From Metabacillus idriensis (lineage in GTDB: Bacteria > Bacillota > Bacilli > Bacillales > Bacillaceae), in NCBI RefSeq assembly GCF_009674765.1, contig NZ_WKKF01000011.1, positions 1 to 64,000 on the forward strand: DNA of 64,000 nucleotides, in the 5' to 3' direction. Every line of letters starts with the position of its first letter. Position 1 is the stretch's first letter. A program made the translations under genes and the position numbers. Under the pieces are notes generated by a model, which made no database searches, was not told where the DNA came from, and saw only the letters and a list, made by a program, of their open reading frames with translations. Shown here piece after piece: positions 15,748 to 23,913 of the stretch.

Positions 15748-15903
15748 AAGAGATAAGAAAGTATAAAATTTTGCGCTTCGATGGCAAGCTGAATCGCTCA
15801 GGCTCATCGGCCAGAACGGATCCGCAAGTATTGGCAAAAAGCGCCTTTTCTGCCGGATCCTTATCTGTCTGCCTGCGCTAAACGGGGGCTTGCGCTTTTC
15901 TTA
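15748..15903. repeat. 3'-gene-end repeat (family B, copy 2)
   Basis: Begins GATAAGAAAGTATAAAATTT and ends GCTTGCGCTTTTCTTA. The central part contains GGATCC-type arms (CGGATCCGC... GCCGGATCC). The last three bases form the stop codon of the minus-strand RsbR gene. Shares long blocks with copy 1 (1966-2165) and its ends with copy 3 (23857-23913). Confidence 0.75.
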
Positions 15904-16731
15904 ATTCTCTTTATATAAAAACTTTAATGCGTGTTTAAGCTGCCCGAAGGTACCAAGGTTTCCGAAGTCGATCCCGAGCTGGATTGAGGTTTGGGCGATT
16001 TCTGGGCGAATGCCTGTTATCGTGACCTCGATGCCAAGTAAATTCATCATTTGAATCATTTTAAATAGCTGGCCCGCAACCATTGTATCTATCAGTAAAA
16101 CGCCGGACATATCAATCACAATATGGCTTAAGTTCAGCTGCTCGGCTTTTTTAATGGCGCTCTCTGAAATAAGCATGGCCCTGTGTGTATCAATATCGCC
16201 AACGATCGGCAGTACGCCTATTTCATCTGAAATGGGAATGATGGGGGTTGTTAATTTATAGATCATGGTTTTATGAGCTTCCATTCTTGCTTCTGACACC
16301 TGGTGATAGTAGCGGGTGAAGAGTTCGATTGCATGATCAAAAGCAGAGTGGATGTTTTTGCTCCAATGAAGAATATCCGCTGAAGTAATTTCATCCTTAT
16401 GAATGGAGAAATAGGTTTCAACGGTATCCCAAAAGATCACCCTAAATCGTCTGAATTGCTGAATCGAACGGTAAAGAGGCGTTTCAGACATCGCCCGCTT
16501 TGTTGCTACCTCCTGAGCCCAGCTGCTGACGCGATCTGCTGATGGATCTTCCAGAAGATTGACGATCGTATCAATGAAATGCTGATTTTGCTCCCGAATT
16601 TCTTCTCTTATATCTTCTGGAGCATCTATCGAATAGACGGACACGGGTTCGTGTGTTCTGGATTCCAGCCAGCGGGCTGTCATCTTCTCTGATTGTTCCC
16701 TTAAGAAATCATGCAGCGCCTTTGTTTTCAT
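15901..16731 (-). CDS. RsbR-family stressosome protein
   Basis: A 276-residue co-antagonist protein. The N-terminal half is the divergent globin-like sensory domain typical of RsbR paralogues; the C-terminal STAS domain (about residues 160-275) has LTTPIIPISDEIGVLPIVGD and the phosphorylatable threonine in VIDMSGVLLIDTMVA. RsbR proteins assemble with RsbS into stressosomes that hold RsbT and release it to activate SigB. B. subtilis paralogues are 274-290 aa. No rsbS or rsbT is adjacent, so this is an unlinked paralogue like RsbRB/RsbRC/RsbRD. ATG 16731 with GGGAGAG upstream is preferred to an in-frame ATG 39 bp further up. Confidence 0.88.
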   Translation of the reverse strand: MKTKALHDFLREQSEKMTARWLESRTHEPVSVYSIDAPEDIREEIREQNQHFIDTIVNLLEDPSADRVSSWAQEVATKRAMSETPLYRSIQQFRRFRVIFWDTVETYFSIHKDEITSADILHWSKNIHSAFDHAIELFTRYYHQVSEARMEAHKTMIYKLTTPIIPISDEIGVLPIVGDIDTHRAMLISESAIKKAEQLNLSHIVIDMSGVLLIDTMVAGQLFKMIQMMNLLGIEVTITGIRPEIAQTSIQLGIDFGNLGTFGQLKHALKFLYKEN

Positions 16732-16869
16732 GAACGTCTCTCCCATATAAAAGATATGACCTATGTACAATCACTTTATCATAAAAAAATCCAACATCCT
16801 ATTCCTTCTCACATAATTTTCTATATTTGAACCGATAGTAATAAAAAAATGGAAATGGGAAAAGAGATT

Positions 16870-17361
16870 ATGATCATAGAAAGATGGATTATAGCAGGTG
16901 CGATTGTGCTCTGTATTTTATTAATCTGGAAATTTGTCCCGAAAGAGAGGGCCAGAGAAGCCTGGGTGCCTTTTCTTTCAATGAGCTCAGTGACATGGGC
17001 AGCTGGTTTATTTGTCGTCGAGAGGGGATGGATTTATTATCCTGTTCAACTATTCGGCAAGGAGAATCAGGTAAATGAATCGAGCTTTACCTTTGAGTTT
17101 TTTTTGTTCCCGGTACTGGCAATTTTGTTTAGTCTTTATTATCCTTCATCCAAAAAAATTCATAGTAAGTGGCTCTATGCAATCGTCTTCTCTGGGGTTT
17201 TTACTATTGCTGAAGTCATACTTGAAAAGTACACAGATTCTGTGGAATATGATGAATGGAAATGGTACTGGACATTCTTCTCAGTCATGCTGATCCTGAT
17301 GGTGAATCATCAATATGTCATGTGGTTTAAAAAAGGACTCAAGGGAGAAAATCATGCGTGA
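16870..17361 (+). CDS. CBO0543-like integral membrane protein, first of a pair
   Basis: A 163-residue protein with about five TM segments and a YTDxxEYxxWxWYWTF-type motif near the C-terminus (here YTDSVEYDEWKWYWTF). It ends with a MWFKKG tail. This pattern matches the uncharacterised CBO0543 family common in Bacillaceae. ATG 16870 follows GGGAAAAGAG; a further in-frame ATG at 16849 lacks a ribosome-binding site. The stop overlaps the start of the next gene, a paralogue, so the two are translationally coupled. Function unknown. Confidence 0.7.
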   Translation: MIIERWIIAGAIVLCILLIWKFVPKERAREAWVPFLSMSSVTWAAGLFVVERGWIYYPVQLFGKENQVNESSFTFEFFLFPVLAILFSLYYPSSKKIHSKWLYAIVFSGVFTIAEVILEKYTDSVEYDEWKWYWTFFSVMLILMVNHQYVMWFKKGLKGENHA

Positions 17362-17821
17362 GATCCTTGTTCTAATTTCACTTTGGGGATTGGCCATTTT
17401 ATTGCTAGTGTGGAAAATCCCAAAAAATAAACGAAGAGATGCTCAAATTGTTCTTTTATTTTCACAATCGGTTGGCTGGCTGTTTGTTTATATTCAAACA
17501 CTGTCGGGAAGAATGAATTTTCCTTTCAGGGAATTTCCAGATGCTACAAAAATGAGCTTCACCCTGTACTATCTTTTTTATCCGGCCATCGGAGTCTTGT
17601 TTATTCTTGGTTATCCTAAGAAGGGTTTTCGGCGCAAATTCCTTTACTTTTCTTTATCCGCATTCGGCATTCAGTTATCAGCGTGGCTGCTTGCTGAATA
17701 TACAGATTTGATGGAGTATACCAGGTACAGCTGGCTGTTGACTTTTCTAGTTAATTTTATGATTTTGGTCATTATCCGGATTTTTTACGTTTGGTTTCAA
17801 AAGGGATTTACATATGATTAG
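17354..17821 (+). CDS. CBO0543-like integral membrane protein, second of a pair
   Basis: A 155-residue paralogue of the preceding protein: the same TM spacing, the motif YTDLMEYTRYSWLLTF and the tail VWFQKG. It starts at ATG 17354, 8 bp inside the upstream gene, with AAGGGAG upstream. Tandem coupled copies suggest a heteromeric membrane unit or simple duplication; no function is known. Confidence 0.7.
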   Translation: MREILVLISLWGLAILLLVWKIPKNKRRDAQIVLLFSQSVGWLFVYIQTLSGRMNFPFREFPDATKMSFTLYYLFYPAIGVLFILGYPKKGFRRKFLYFSLSAFGIQLSAWLLAEYTDLMEYTRYSWLLTFLVNFMILVIIRIFYVWFQKGFTYD

Positions 17822-17826
17822 GATAA

Positions 17827-17866
17827 TAAGAGAACCGGCCAATAGGTTGTTGGCCGGTTCTCTTTC
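17827..17866 (+). terminator. Terminator between convergent genes
   Basis: AGAGAACCGGCCAA (17829-17842) pairs perfectly with TTGGCCGGTTCTCT (17850-17863), followed by TTCATTT. Strong 14-bp stem serving the plus-strand pair and possibly also licH from the other side. Confidence 0.8.
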
Positions 17867-19187
17867 ATTTGAAAAATTGGGGAAGATGTTCCTTATGAGC
17901 TTCAAGCATCTCATCAAGTATTTTTTTTCCAGTAGCATCGGATGCTACTAGAGGATTAATCGTCATTGCGAGCAAAGCTGTGCTGTAATCTCCAGTAACA
18001 GCGGCCTCTGCTGCTACACGTTCAAACGATTTGATTTGCTGGACAAGACCGCGCACAGCAACAGGCAAATCACCGATGGCAAGCGGTTTAGGACCATCCT
18101 TTGTGATAACAGAGCTGATTTCAATCGCAGAATCATGGGGAAGACTGGCAATCGCTCCATTATTCATTGTATTTACGGGCTGTATGTCCCGTCTGTCTGT
18201 ATAAATGGAGTGAATCAGCCTGACAGCAGCATCACTGTAATAGGCACCGCCGCGTTTTTCCAGCTGCGGGGGCTTGATTGAAAGCTCCTCATCTTGATAG
18301 AGTTCAAACAGCTCATCCTCAAGCTTTTTTACCACTTCTGCACGGGTGCCTGTGGTTTCGGCACTTTTCATCTCTTTTTCAACCATTTCCCTCGTTTTGT
18401 AATAATACTGATGGTAAGGACACGGGAATACGTTCAGAGCTTTTAGAAATTCAGGCTCCCATCCGAGCGCCACGATATTCTGCATGGTGACGGATTGCTC
18501 GGGATCTGTAATCAGATCAATCACTTTCTGCTTAACGCTGATGCCATCTAAATAGACATCAAGTCCGTATACCATATGATTTAAGCCTGCAAAATCAATC
18601 CGTACGCGGTGATGATCAACATTTAATAGCTTTGCCACACCCATTTCCATCCCAATCGGCACGTTGCAAAGACCTACAACCTTTCGGATATTGCTGTATC
18701 TAAGCACAGCCTCCGTTACCATTCCGGCTGGATTTGTAAAATTAATCAGCCAGGCATCGGGACAATGGGACTCCATTTCCCTGCAGATCTCCAGAATAAC
18801 AGGAATGGTGCGGAGACCTTTAAACAATCCACCAGGACCATTTGTTTCCTGGCCAAGTACTCCGTATTTCAGGGGAATTCGTTCGTCCTTTGCCCGTGCC
18901 TCTAATAACCCGACCCGAAATTGGGTTGTAACAAAATCTGCGCTTTCCAATGCTTCCTTCCTATTAAGAGTCAGGTGAATAGAGATTGGCACATTTGCTT
19001 TTTCGACCATACGCTTTGCGAGGCTGCCGACAATCTCTAATTTCCTTTTTCCCTCTGGAACATCCGCAAGCCAAATCTCTGAAATGGGAAGTTCATCATA
19101 GCGTTTAATGAAACCCTCAATCAGTTCAGGCGTATAAGATGAACCTCCGCCAATCGTCGCGACTTTTAATCCTTTTTTATTCGTCAA
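17865..19187 (-). CDS. licH: 6-phospho-beta-glucosidase, GH4 (LicH)
   Basis: A 440-residue NAD+- and Mn2+-dependent glycosidase of family GH4. The N-terminal dinucleotide motif is IGGGSSYTPELIEG (about residues 12-25); NFTNPAGMVTEA and GLCNVPIG (metal-ligand Cys) are the family's catalytic signatures, and LNHMVYG follows. It hydrolyses phosphorylated cellobiose/lichenan oligomers after PTS uptake. TTG start with GAAGGTG upstream, only 2 bp after the licA stop. Last gene of a licBCAH operon in the B. subtilis order; length equals LicH (about 442 aa). Confidence 0.92.
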   Translation of the reverse strand: MTNKKGLKVATIGGGSSYTPELIEGFIKRYDELPISEIWLADVPEGKRKLEIVGSLAKRMVEKANVPISIHLTLNRKEALESADFVTTQFRVGLLEARAKDERIPLKYGVLGQETNGPGGLFKGLRTIPVILEICREMESHCPDAWLINFTNPAGMVTEAVLRYSNIRKVVGLCNVPIGMEMGVAKLLNVDHHRVRIDFAGLNHMVYGLDVYLDGISVKQKVIDLITDPEQSVTMQNIVALGWEPEFLKALNVFPCPYHQYYYKTREMVEKEMKSAETTGTRAEVVKKLEDELFELYQDEELSIKPPQLEKRGGAYYSDAAVRLIHSIYTDRRDIQPVNTMNNGAIASLPHDSAIEISSVITKDGPKPLAIGDLPVAVRGLVQQIKSFERVAAEAAVTGDYSTALLAMTINPLVASDATGKKILDEMLEAHKEHLPQFFK

Positions 19188-19189
19188 GC

Positions 19190-19510
19190 TTACACCTTCT
19201 TTGTGTGCTGATAAATTTCAACGATTTCAGCAGCAAGATCTTTAACGGTCATTGCAGTCATTAAGTGATCCTGCGCATGGACAAGGATGATAGGGAGATC
19301 GTACTTTTCACCGCCCGCTTCTTTTTGAATCAGCTCTGTTTGAAACCGGTGAGCTTTGACGAACTCCTTATCCGCTTCCTCAAGTTTTTCAAAAGCAAGG
19401 TCAAAGTTTCCTTTTTTGCATGCCTGTATTGCTTCCATCGCAAGGCTTCTTGCATTGCCGCTATGGGCGATCAGATGGAAGGAAAGCTCGTAAAGCTGTT
19501 CTTTATTCAT
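19190..19510 (-). CDS. licA: PTS lactose/cellobiose EIIA component (LicA)
   Basis: A 106-residue helical EIIA of the Lac family. The phosphorylated histidine is His78 in LVHAQDHLMTA, with the Mg2+-binding Asp81 next to it. It relays phosphate from HPr to the EIIB LicB for beta-glucoside oligomer uptake. Twelve bp separate it from licC upstream. Confidence 0.92.
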   Translation of the reverse strand: MNKEQLYELSFHLIAHSGNARSLAMEAIQACKKGNFDLAFEKLEEADKEFVKAHRFQTELIQKEAGGEKYDLPIILVHAQDHLMTAMTVKDLAAEIVEIYQHTKKV

Positions 19511-19522
19511 AGATTCCCTCCA

Positions 19523-20839
19523 TTATGAAGCAGCTTGATTTTCTTCGCTGAATTTCTGCTTATCCCACATGCGGAAGAAAGGATAATAGATAAAGAAGGC
19601 GATCAGCATGTTAATCAGCTGCATAATGAGCCCCGATATCTTTCCTCCAGTAGCCAAGTATCCGCCAAAGAGCGGAGGCATTGTCCATGGAACACCGATT
19701 CCCGCTGGTTTAGCAACAAGTCCAGAACTCATGCAAATGTAGGTTGCGATTGTAATCGCAATTGGTGTTAAGATAAAAGGAATAATCAGCAGCGGATTCA
19801 TGACAATCGGCATACCAAACGTGACCGGTTCATTAATGTTGAACACACCCGGACCTATGGACAGCCGTCCAAGCTGCTTCATCTGCTGGCTTTTTGCAAG
19901 GAAAAGCATACAGAAGACCAGTGAAAGCGTGGCACCGGATCCGCCGATATAGACGAAAAGGTCAAAGAACTGCTGCGTGAAGATATTCGGCAGGGCTTCC
20001 CCAGCTTGAAAAGCAACCCTGTTTTCATCCATAGAAGTGAGCCAAATCGGTCCCATGACTCCGCCGACGATGCTTGCTCCGTGAAGTCCTGTGGACCAGA
20101 GAAGCTGAATCAGGATAACGGCGACAAGACTGCCGATCAAACTTCCTCCAAGGACGCCAAGCGGTTTTCCGAGCAGGATGCTGACCACATTATGAAGACT
20201 TTCAAAAGAACTATTTTCAACGAGTAAACGCAAAAGCCACACAGTAGTAAGAATGAAAAATCCGGGGATAAGCGCAATAAACGATCGGCTTACTGCCGGC
20301 GGGACACCGTCAGGCATCTTAATCACAAGGTTTTTCTGAATGACGAATCGGAAGATTTCAGTTGATAGGATGGCAAGAAGCATCGCCACAAATAGTCCTT
20401 TGCTTCCCATTAAAGCGGAAGGAATGGCACCGCCGACCATAACAGCTTCTGATGCACCTTCTGCAAGAAATGGAACTTGATAAGGAGTTGCTAAAAGGAA
20501 TGCTGCTACTGACACCGCACCAGCTGTAAGCGCATCAACTCCATACTTTTCAGCGAGACGGTAGGCAATCCCAAAAGAGGCAATCAGCGCCATAATGTCA
20601 AACGTAGCACCTACAGGATAAAGAAGCTTTGTCAGCCACTCGTCCCCAAATACACTGGCCATAAACTCTGGATATCCTTTAATCGGAAGAAATCCGAGAA
20701 TTAAAAACACAGAACCGATAATAATGAGCGGCATAGTAAGAATAATTCCATCCCTTAAAGCCTGAAGATGCCGCTGTCCTGCAACCTTGGCTGCAGCCAC
20801 CATAAATTTTTCCTCAAAGAAGCGATTGACCTTTCCCAT
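19523..20839 (-). CDS. licC: PTS cellobiose/lichenan EIIC permease (LicC)
   Basis: A roughly 438-residue integral membrane transporter with about ten TM segments and the EIIC-Lac/Cel features: RDGIILTMPLIIIGSVFLIL near the N-terminus and FNINEPVTFGMPIVMNPLL (about residues 330-350), the substrate-binding signature. ATG 20839 follows AAGGGGTGA by 5 bp; a GTG at 20848 overlapping the licB stop is an alternative. Forms the LicABC phosphotransferase with its neighbours. Confidence 0.92.
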   Translation of the reverse strand: MGKVNRFFEEKFMVAAAKVAGQRHLQALRDGIILTMPLIIIGSVFLILGFLPIKGYPEFMASVFGDEWLTKLLYPVGATFDIMALIASFGIAYRLAEKYGVDALTAGAVSVAAFLLATPYQVPFLAEGASEAVMVGGAIPSALMGSKGLFVAMLLAILSTEIFRFVIQKNLVIKMPDGVPPAVSRSFIALIPGFFILTTVWLLRLLVENSSFESLHNVVSILLGKPLGVLGGSLIGSLVAVILIQLLWSTGLHGASIVGGVMGPIWLTSMDENRVAFQAGEALPNIFTQQFFDLFVYIGGSGATLSLVFCMLFLAKSQQMKQLGRLSIGPGVFNINEPVTFGMPIVMNPLLIIPFILTPIAITIATYICMSSGLVAKPAGIGVPWTMPPLFGGYLATGGKISGLIMQLINMLIAFFIYYPFFRMWDKQKFSEENQAAS

Positions 20840-20844
20840 TCTAG

Positions 20845-21159
20845 TCACCCCTTAGCTGAATTAATAAGCCCATACGCGAAATTCAGTACTTCCTTTCCAT
20901 TGCATGTTCCATAATGGAGCATATTGATGGAATCTACCGGAATGCCGCGTTCCTGCCCCTTTGTCTTTAATTGCGGCAGCAAATAGCGGACTTGCGGTCC
21001 AACAAGCAGAACATCCGCCTGATCCAAATGCTTGTTTACTTCACTGGCGCCAACAGCCCATATCCTGCATTCGAGCCCTTGCTCCTTCGCGCTTGCCTCC
21101 ATTTTGGAAACAAGCAGGCTTGTTGACATCCCGGCAGCACAGCATAATAAAATATTCAC
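20845..21159 (-). CDS. licB: PTS cellobiose/lichenan EIIB component (LicB)
   Basis: A 104-residue EIIB with the P-loop [16 protein letters not shown]; the active cysteine is Cys7. GTG start at 21159 with AAGGAGGGG 8 bp upstream gives the usual family length (B. subtilis LicB about 102 aa); an in-frame ATG at 21192 would lie upstream of the Shine-Dalgarno and inside a cre site, so it is rejected. First gene of the operon. The regulator licR is not adjacent, unlike in B. subtilis. Confidence 0.9.
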   Translation of the reverse strand: MNILLCCAAGMSTSLLVSKMEASAKEQGLECRIWAVGASEVNKHLDQADVLLVGPQVRYLLPQLKTKGQERGIPVDSINMLHYGTCNGKEVLNFAYGLINSAKG

Positions 21160-21177
21160 CTTAGCAGCCCCTCCTTC

Positions 21178-21191
21178 TGTAAGCGGTTTCA
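21178..21191. promoter_or_regulatory. Perfect cre site controlling licBCAH
   Basis: TGTAAGCGGTTTCA matches the cre consensus TGWAANCGNTNWCA at all 14 positions. It lies 19 bp upstream of the licB GTG. CcpA repression of lic genes is known in B. subtilis. Confidence 0.82.
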
Positions 21192-21333
21192 TAAGTTGTT
21201 CAAAAAAATAAACGAGCTTAATAATAGGTATGGAGAATTTTTTGAAATATGTATAAGCTGGCGGCAGGAAAATAGAAAAATAAAGGTGGACAGGCTGTTT
21301 ATGGACCAGCCCAAGTAAAACTGATCAGACGGT

Positions 21334-21417
21334 GAGTTACACTGATAGAATGCTGAGTTACACTGATAGGATCACGATTTACATTGATAGAAAACCTATT
21401 TTCACTGATAAAGCTTA
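21334..21417. repeat. Four degenerate 21-bp tandem repeats upstream of licB
   Basis: Units start at 21334, 21355, 21376 and 21397. The core reads TTACACTGATAGAA with flanking GAG, degenerating to TTTCACTGATAAA in unit 4. A 21-bp period equals two helical turns. The array lies about 150 bp upstream of licB, between licB and the terminator of the next gene. No coding potential. Confidence 0.8.
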
Positions 21418-21470
21418 AAAATAGACTGATCCCCATTTTACAGACGCGGACTACTCCTAATAGAACGGCA

Positions 21471-21504
21471 CAAAAAAGAAAAGAGCTCCTCAGTGAGCTC
21501 TTTT
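21471..21504 (-). terminator. Terminator of the 142-aa membrane protein gene
   Basis: AAAGAGCTC and GAGCTCTTT arms around CTCAGT, followed on the minus strand by a T run (complement of 21472-21477). Confidence 0.75.
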
Positions 21505-21931
21505 ACAGATCAACCTCATCATTTTTACCCCTCTTGAAAAGTCCTCTGACTATCAAGAATGCAAGAATGAGTCCTATATAAATCAAGAACATGGCAATGA
21601 AACCCCAAAGTCCTACAATAGCATCAATAAATTCCATATTTCCTCTATTAGTCAGGGCCTGCTGAATCTCAATTCCAAATACGAGAACAAACATAAATGT
21701 CAGAGTATATAAGAATGAAAGAGCAGTAATGCCGAAGGGCAGCTTTGACAGCCATTTGGATAAAAGGTAGATGAACATAAATACGCCCATTCCGATGATG
21801 CCCATAATCCAAAAATGCAAGTCTTTATCTGTCACGTTCAGTCCAAGCGTCTGGTAGGCAGCCGCGTTGATGATGTCGTGTATATTATTAACGATTTCTG
21901 CAATAAGCTTAATAAAATCTTTCAGAATCAT
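21503..21931 (-). CDS. Hypothetical four-TM membrane protein (142 aa)
   Basis: A 142-residue protein with about three or four TM helices (residues 40-58, 68-86, 105-128) and a charged KRGKNDEVDL tail in the cytoplasm. I do not recognise the family. Monocistronic with its own terminator. Nothing in its neighbourhood suggests a role. Confidence 0.65.
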   Translation of the reverse strand: MILKDFIKLIAEIVNNIHDIINAAAYQTLGLNVTDKDLHFWIMGIIGMGVFMFIYLLSKWLSKLPFGITALSFLYTLTFMFVLVFGIEIQQALTNRGNMEFIDAIVGLWGFIAMFLIYIGLILAFLIVRGLFKRGKNDEVDL

Positions 21932-21969
21932 TCACTCATTTCTATAAGGTGATGACTCTATTATACAAC

Positions 21970-23301
21970 CTAAGTCAATGCTGCTCTTTTCAGCAGGCGA
22001 TGAATGGAGTTATTGGCTTCTCGTAATATCATTTCCTTATCCAGTGTTTTCATGATGCGGTTTTCCATCACGATTTTTCCATTGATGATCGTTGTCTCAA
22101 CATCTCCGCGTCCGGCAGAGTAGACAATTCGCGAGATAGGGTCAGAATCTTGTGAAGGATATGTATGGAACTGATTGAGATTCAGAATGACCATATCTGC
22201 CTTTTTTCCAACCTCAAGGCTGCCGATTTCTTTTTCTAATCCCACGGCCTTAGCTCCGCCGATCGTCGCCATCTGAAAAACAGTTTTCGCATCCATGGCT
22301 GCAGGACCATGAATCGGCTTTTGAAGGAGGGCAGCAAGCCTCATTTCATTAAACATATCAAGATTATTGTTGCAGGGAGCACCATCCGCTCCAAGGCTTA
22401 AGCTCACATTCATATCGAGGAGTCCCTTTGTATCTGCCACACCGGAAGCAAGTTTAAGGTTTGAACCGGGGCAATGGCTGACGTGGACGCCTCGCTCTTT
22501 AATAATCCGCTTTTCATTGTCATCAAGCCAGACGCAATGGGCAAGAATCAGGCGTTCATTCGCAAGTCCGAGATGATCTAAATAGACAATGTTTCTCATG
22601 CCTGTTTCTTCAAGAACGACCTTAATTTCTTCTTGATTTTCAGAAGCGTGTGTATGAACTTTCACATCGTGTTTGAACGATAGCTCCCTTACTTCCTTTA
22701 AAAGCTGTTCTGTGCAGGAAATAACAAATCTTGGAGAAAAAGCATAACGGATTCTGCCGTTATCGTGCAAATTCCATTTCTCCAGTAAATCTACACTTTC
22801 CTGAATAGAGGACTCCGTCTTCTCTTTAAGACCTGAAGGCACATCAAATCCTCTATCCATCATGACTTTGCCTGATAACGCGCGTATTCCGCTTGCGGCA
22901 ATAGCCTGAAAAGCAAAATCGGTATGGTGAACGGTTTCCATGTCAACAATAGTTGTCGTGCCGCTTTGAATCAATTCCCCAATCCCAAGCATTGCCGAAT
23001 AAAAGACAGATTCTCCGTCATGGGATGCTTCTAGAGGCCAAATTCTTTTTTTCAGCCAATCCAATAATTCTAAATCGTCTCCTCTGCCGCGGAAGAGGGT
23101 CTGGCATAAGTGAATATGTGTTTGAACAAACCCGGGAATAATGGTCCTGCTGGAAGCATCAATGATTTTTTCAGCAGGATTCTGCAGATTTAGTCCAATT
23201 GCTTCAATCAGGTCATCTTTAATAAAAATATCTCCTGTGAAAATGTCATTCTGTTCATTCATTGTAATGATTTGTGCATTTTTAATAAGAAGAGAGTCCA
23301 T
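21970..23301 (-). CDS. Amidohydrolase, 5'-deoxyadenosine/S-adenosylhomocysteine deaminase type
   Basis: A 443-residue metal-dependent deaminase of the MtaD/DadD/TrzA group. Metal ligands are visible: GFVQTHIHLCQTLFRG (HxH), HTHASENQEE, LAHCVWLDDNE and SLGADGAPCNNNLDMF (Asp). A beta-sandwich half at each end frames the TIM barrel. It probably deaminates 5'-deoxyadenosine, MTA or SAH in nucleoside salvage; the exact substrate is not decidable from motifs. ATG 23301 has GGAGG 9 bp upstream, whereas the upstream ATGs have none. A 16-bp palindrome lies in the divergent region to the next gene. Confidence 0.85.
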   Translation of the reverse strand: MDSLLIKNAQIITMNEQNDIFTGDIFIKDDLIEAIGLNLQNPAEKIIDASSRTIIPGFVQTHIHLCQTLFRGRGDDLELLDWLKKRIWPLEASHDGESVFYSAMLGIGELIQSGTTTIVDMETVHHTDFAFQAIAASGIRALSGKVMMDRGFDVPSGLKEKTESSIQESVDLLEKWNLHDNGRIRYAFSPRFVISCTEQLLKEVRELSFKHDVKVHTHASENQEEIKVVLEETGMRNIVYLDHLGLANERLILAHCVWLDDNEKRIIKERGVHVSHCPGSNLKLASGVADTKGLLDMNVSLSLGADGAPCNNNLDMFNEMRLAALLQKPIHGPAAMDAKTVFQMATIGGAKAVGLEKEIGSLEVGKKADMVILNLNQFHTYPSQDSDPISRIVYSAGRGDVETTIINGKIVMENRIMKTLDKEMILREANNSIHRLLKRAALT

Positions 23302-23428
23302 AGAAAACCTCCGCCCGAAAAAAGTGACATGCATCATTATATGCAAATTTCTGAATGGGAATTTTCATAAAAATAGAAGTCATAAAAAGTTAATATAGGA
23401 ATATAGTAAATATACGAATCAACGCTTT

Positions 23429-23444
23429 AACGTTTTAAAACGTT
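23429..23444. promoter_or_regulatory. 16-bp perfect palindrome in a divergent intergenic region
   Basis: AACGTTTTAAAACGTT is a perfect palindrome. It lies 128 bp upstream of the deaminase start and 70 bp upstream of the small winged-helix-like gene. It resembles a dimer-binding operator rather than a terminator because it lacks a loop and U-run. Confidence 0.5.
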
Positions 23445-23513
23445 GTAGATTTAAGGGGGATTTCCAAGTAAAATAGATAAAATAGGAATTTTATCAGAAA
23501 GGGATGGAGAACT

Positions 23514-23732
23514 GTGAGATATACAAAAAAAGAGTCAAATGAATTGATTGCAGCTGCTTTTCACCTTTTAAGGAACAGAAAAGTAGCTACTCCTAAACAA
23601 ATTGCAGATGATCTGGAAGCTCAGACAGGCAAACGGGTATCGTCTCCTTCCGCATTTATGGTAAAGGTCATTGAACGCTATCCTTCTGTCGTAAAACCAA
23701 GAAGAGGGGTTTATATGATCAGGGAAGGATAA
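23514..23732 (+). CDS. Small winged-helix-like protein (72 aa)
   Basis: A 72-residue basic protein whose sequence (HLLRNRKVATPKQIADDLEA, then a turn, a second helix VSSPSAFMVKVIERYP and a basic beta-hairpin KPRRGVYMIREG) reads as a minimal winged helix-turn-helix. GTG start with GGATGGAG upstream. It is divergent from the deaminase gene. I do not recognise a named family; DNA binding is an inference. Confidence 0.6.
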   Translation: MRYTKKESNELIAAAFHLLRNRKVATPKQIADDLEAQTGKRVSSPSAFMVKVIERYPSVVKPRRGVYMIREG

Positions 23733-23819
23733 ATTTTTTTCTGAATTTCTCTTATTCTACTATAGAAAAATCGTAAGTACTTCAAGTGTGTGAGAACATG
23801 TTACAGTCTTTTTTCGTGA

Positions 23820-23855
23820 AAAAGAACCCCTGATTGATTCAGGGGTTCCATTTTT
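23820..23855. terminator. Bidirectional terminator
   Basis: GAACCCCTGA (23824-23833) and TCAGGGGTTC (23839-23848) form a 10-bp stem with T-rich flanks on both strands, between two convergent genes. Confidence 0.8.
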
Positions 23856-23856
23856 A

Positions 23857-23913
23857 TGAGATAAGCAAGTATAAAATTTTGCGTTTCAATGTCTGGAGCT
23901 TCCGCTTTTCTTA
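23857..23913. repeat. 3'-gene-end repeat (family B, copy 3, short form)
   Basis: GAGATAAGCAAGTATAAAAT through CGCTTTTCTTA; only the two ends of the family are present (57 bp against about 156 bp in copy 2). Its last bases form the stop codon of the TerD-fusion gene. Confidence 0.75.
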
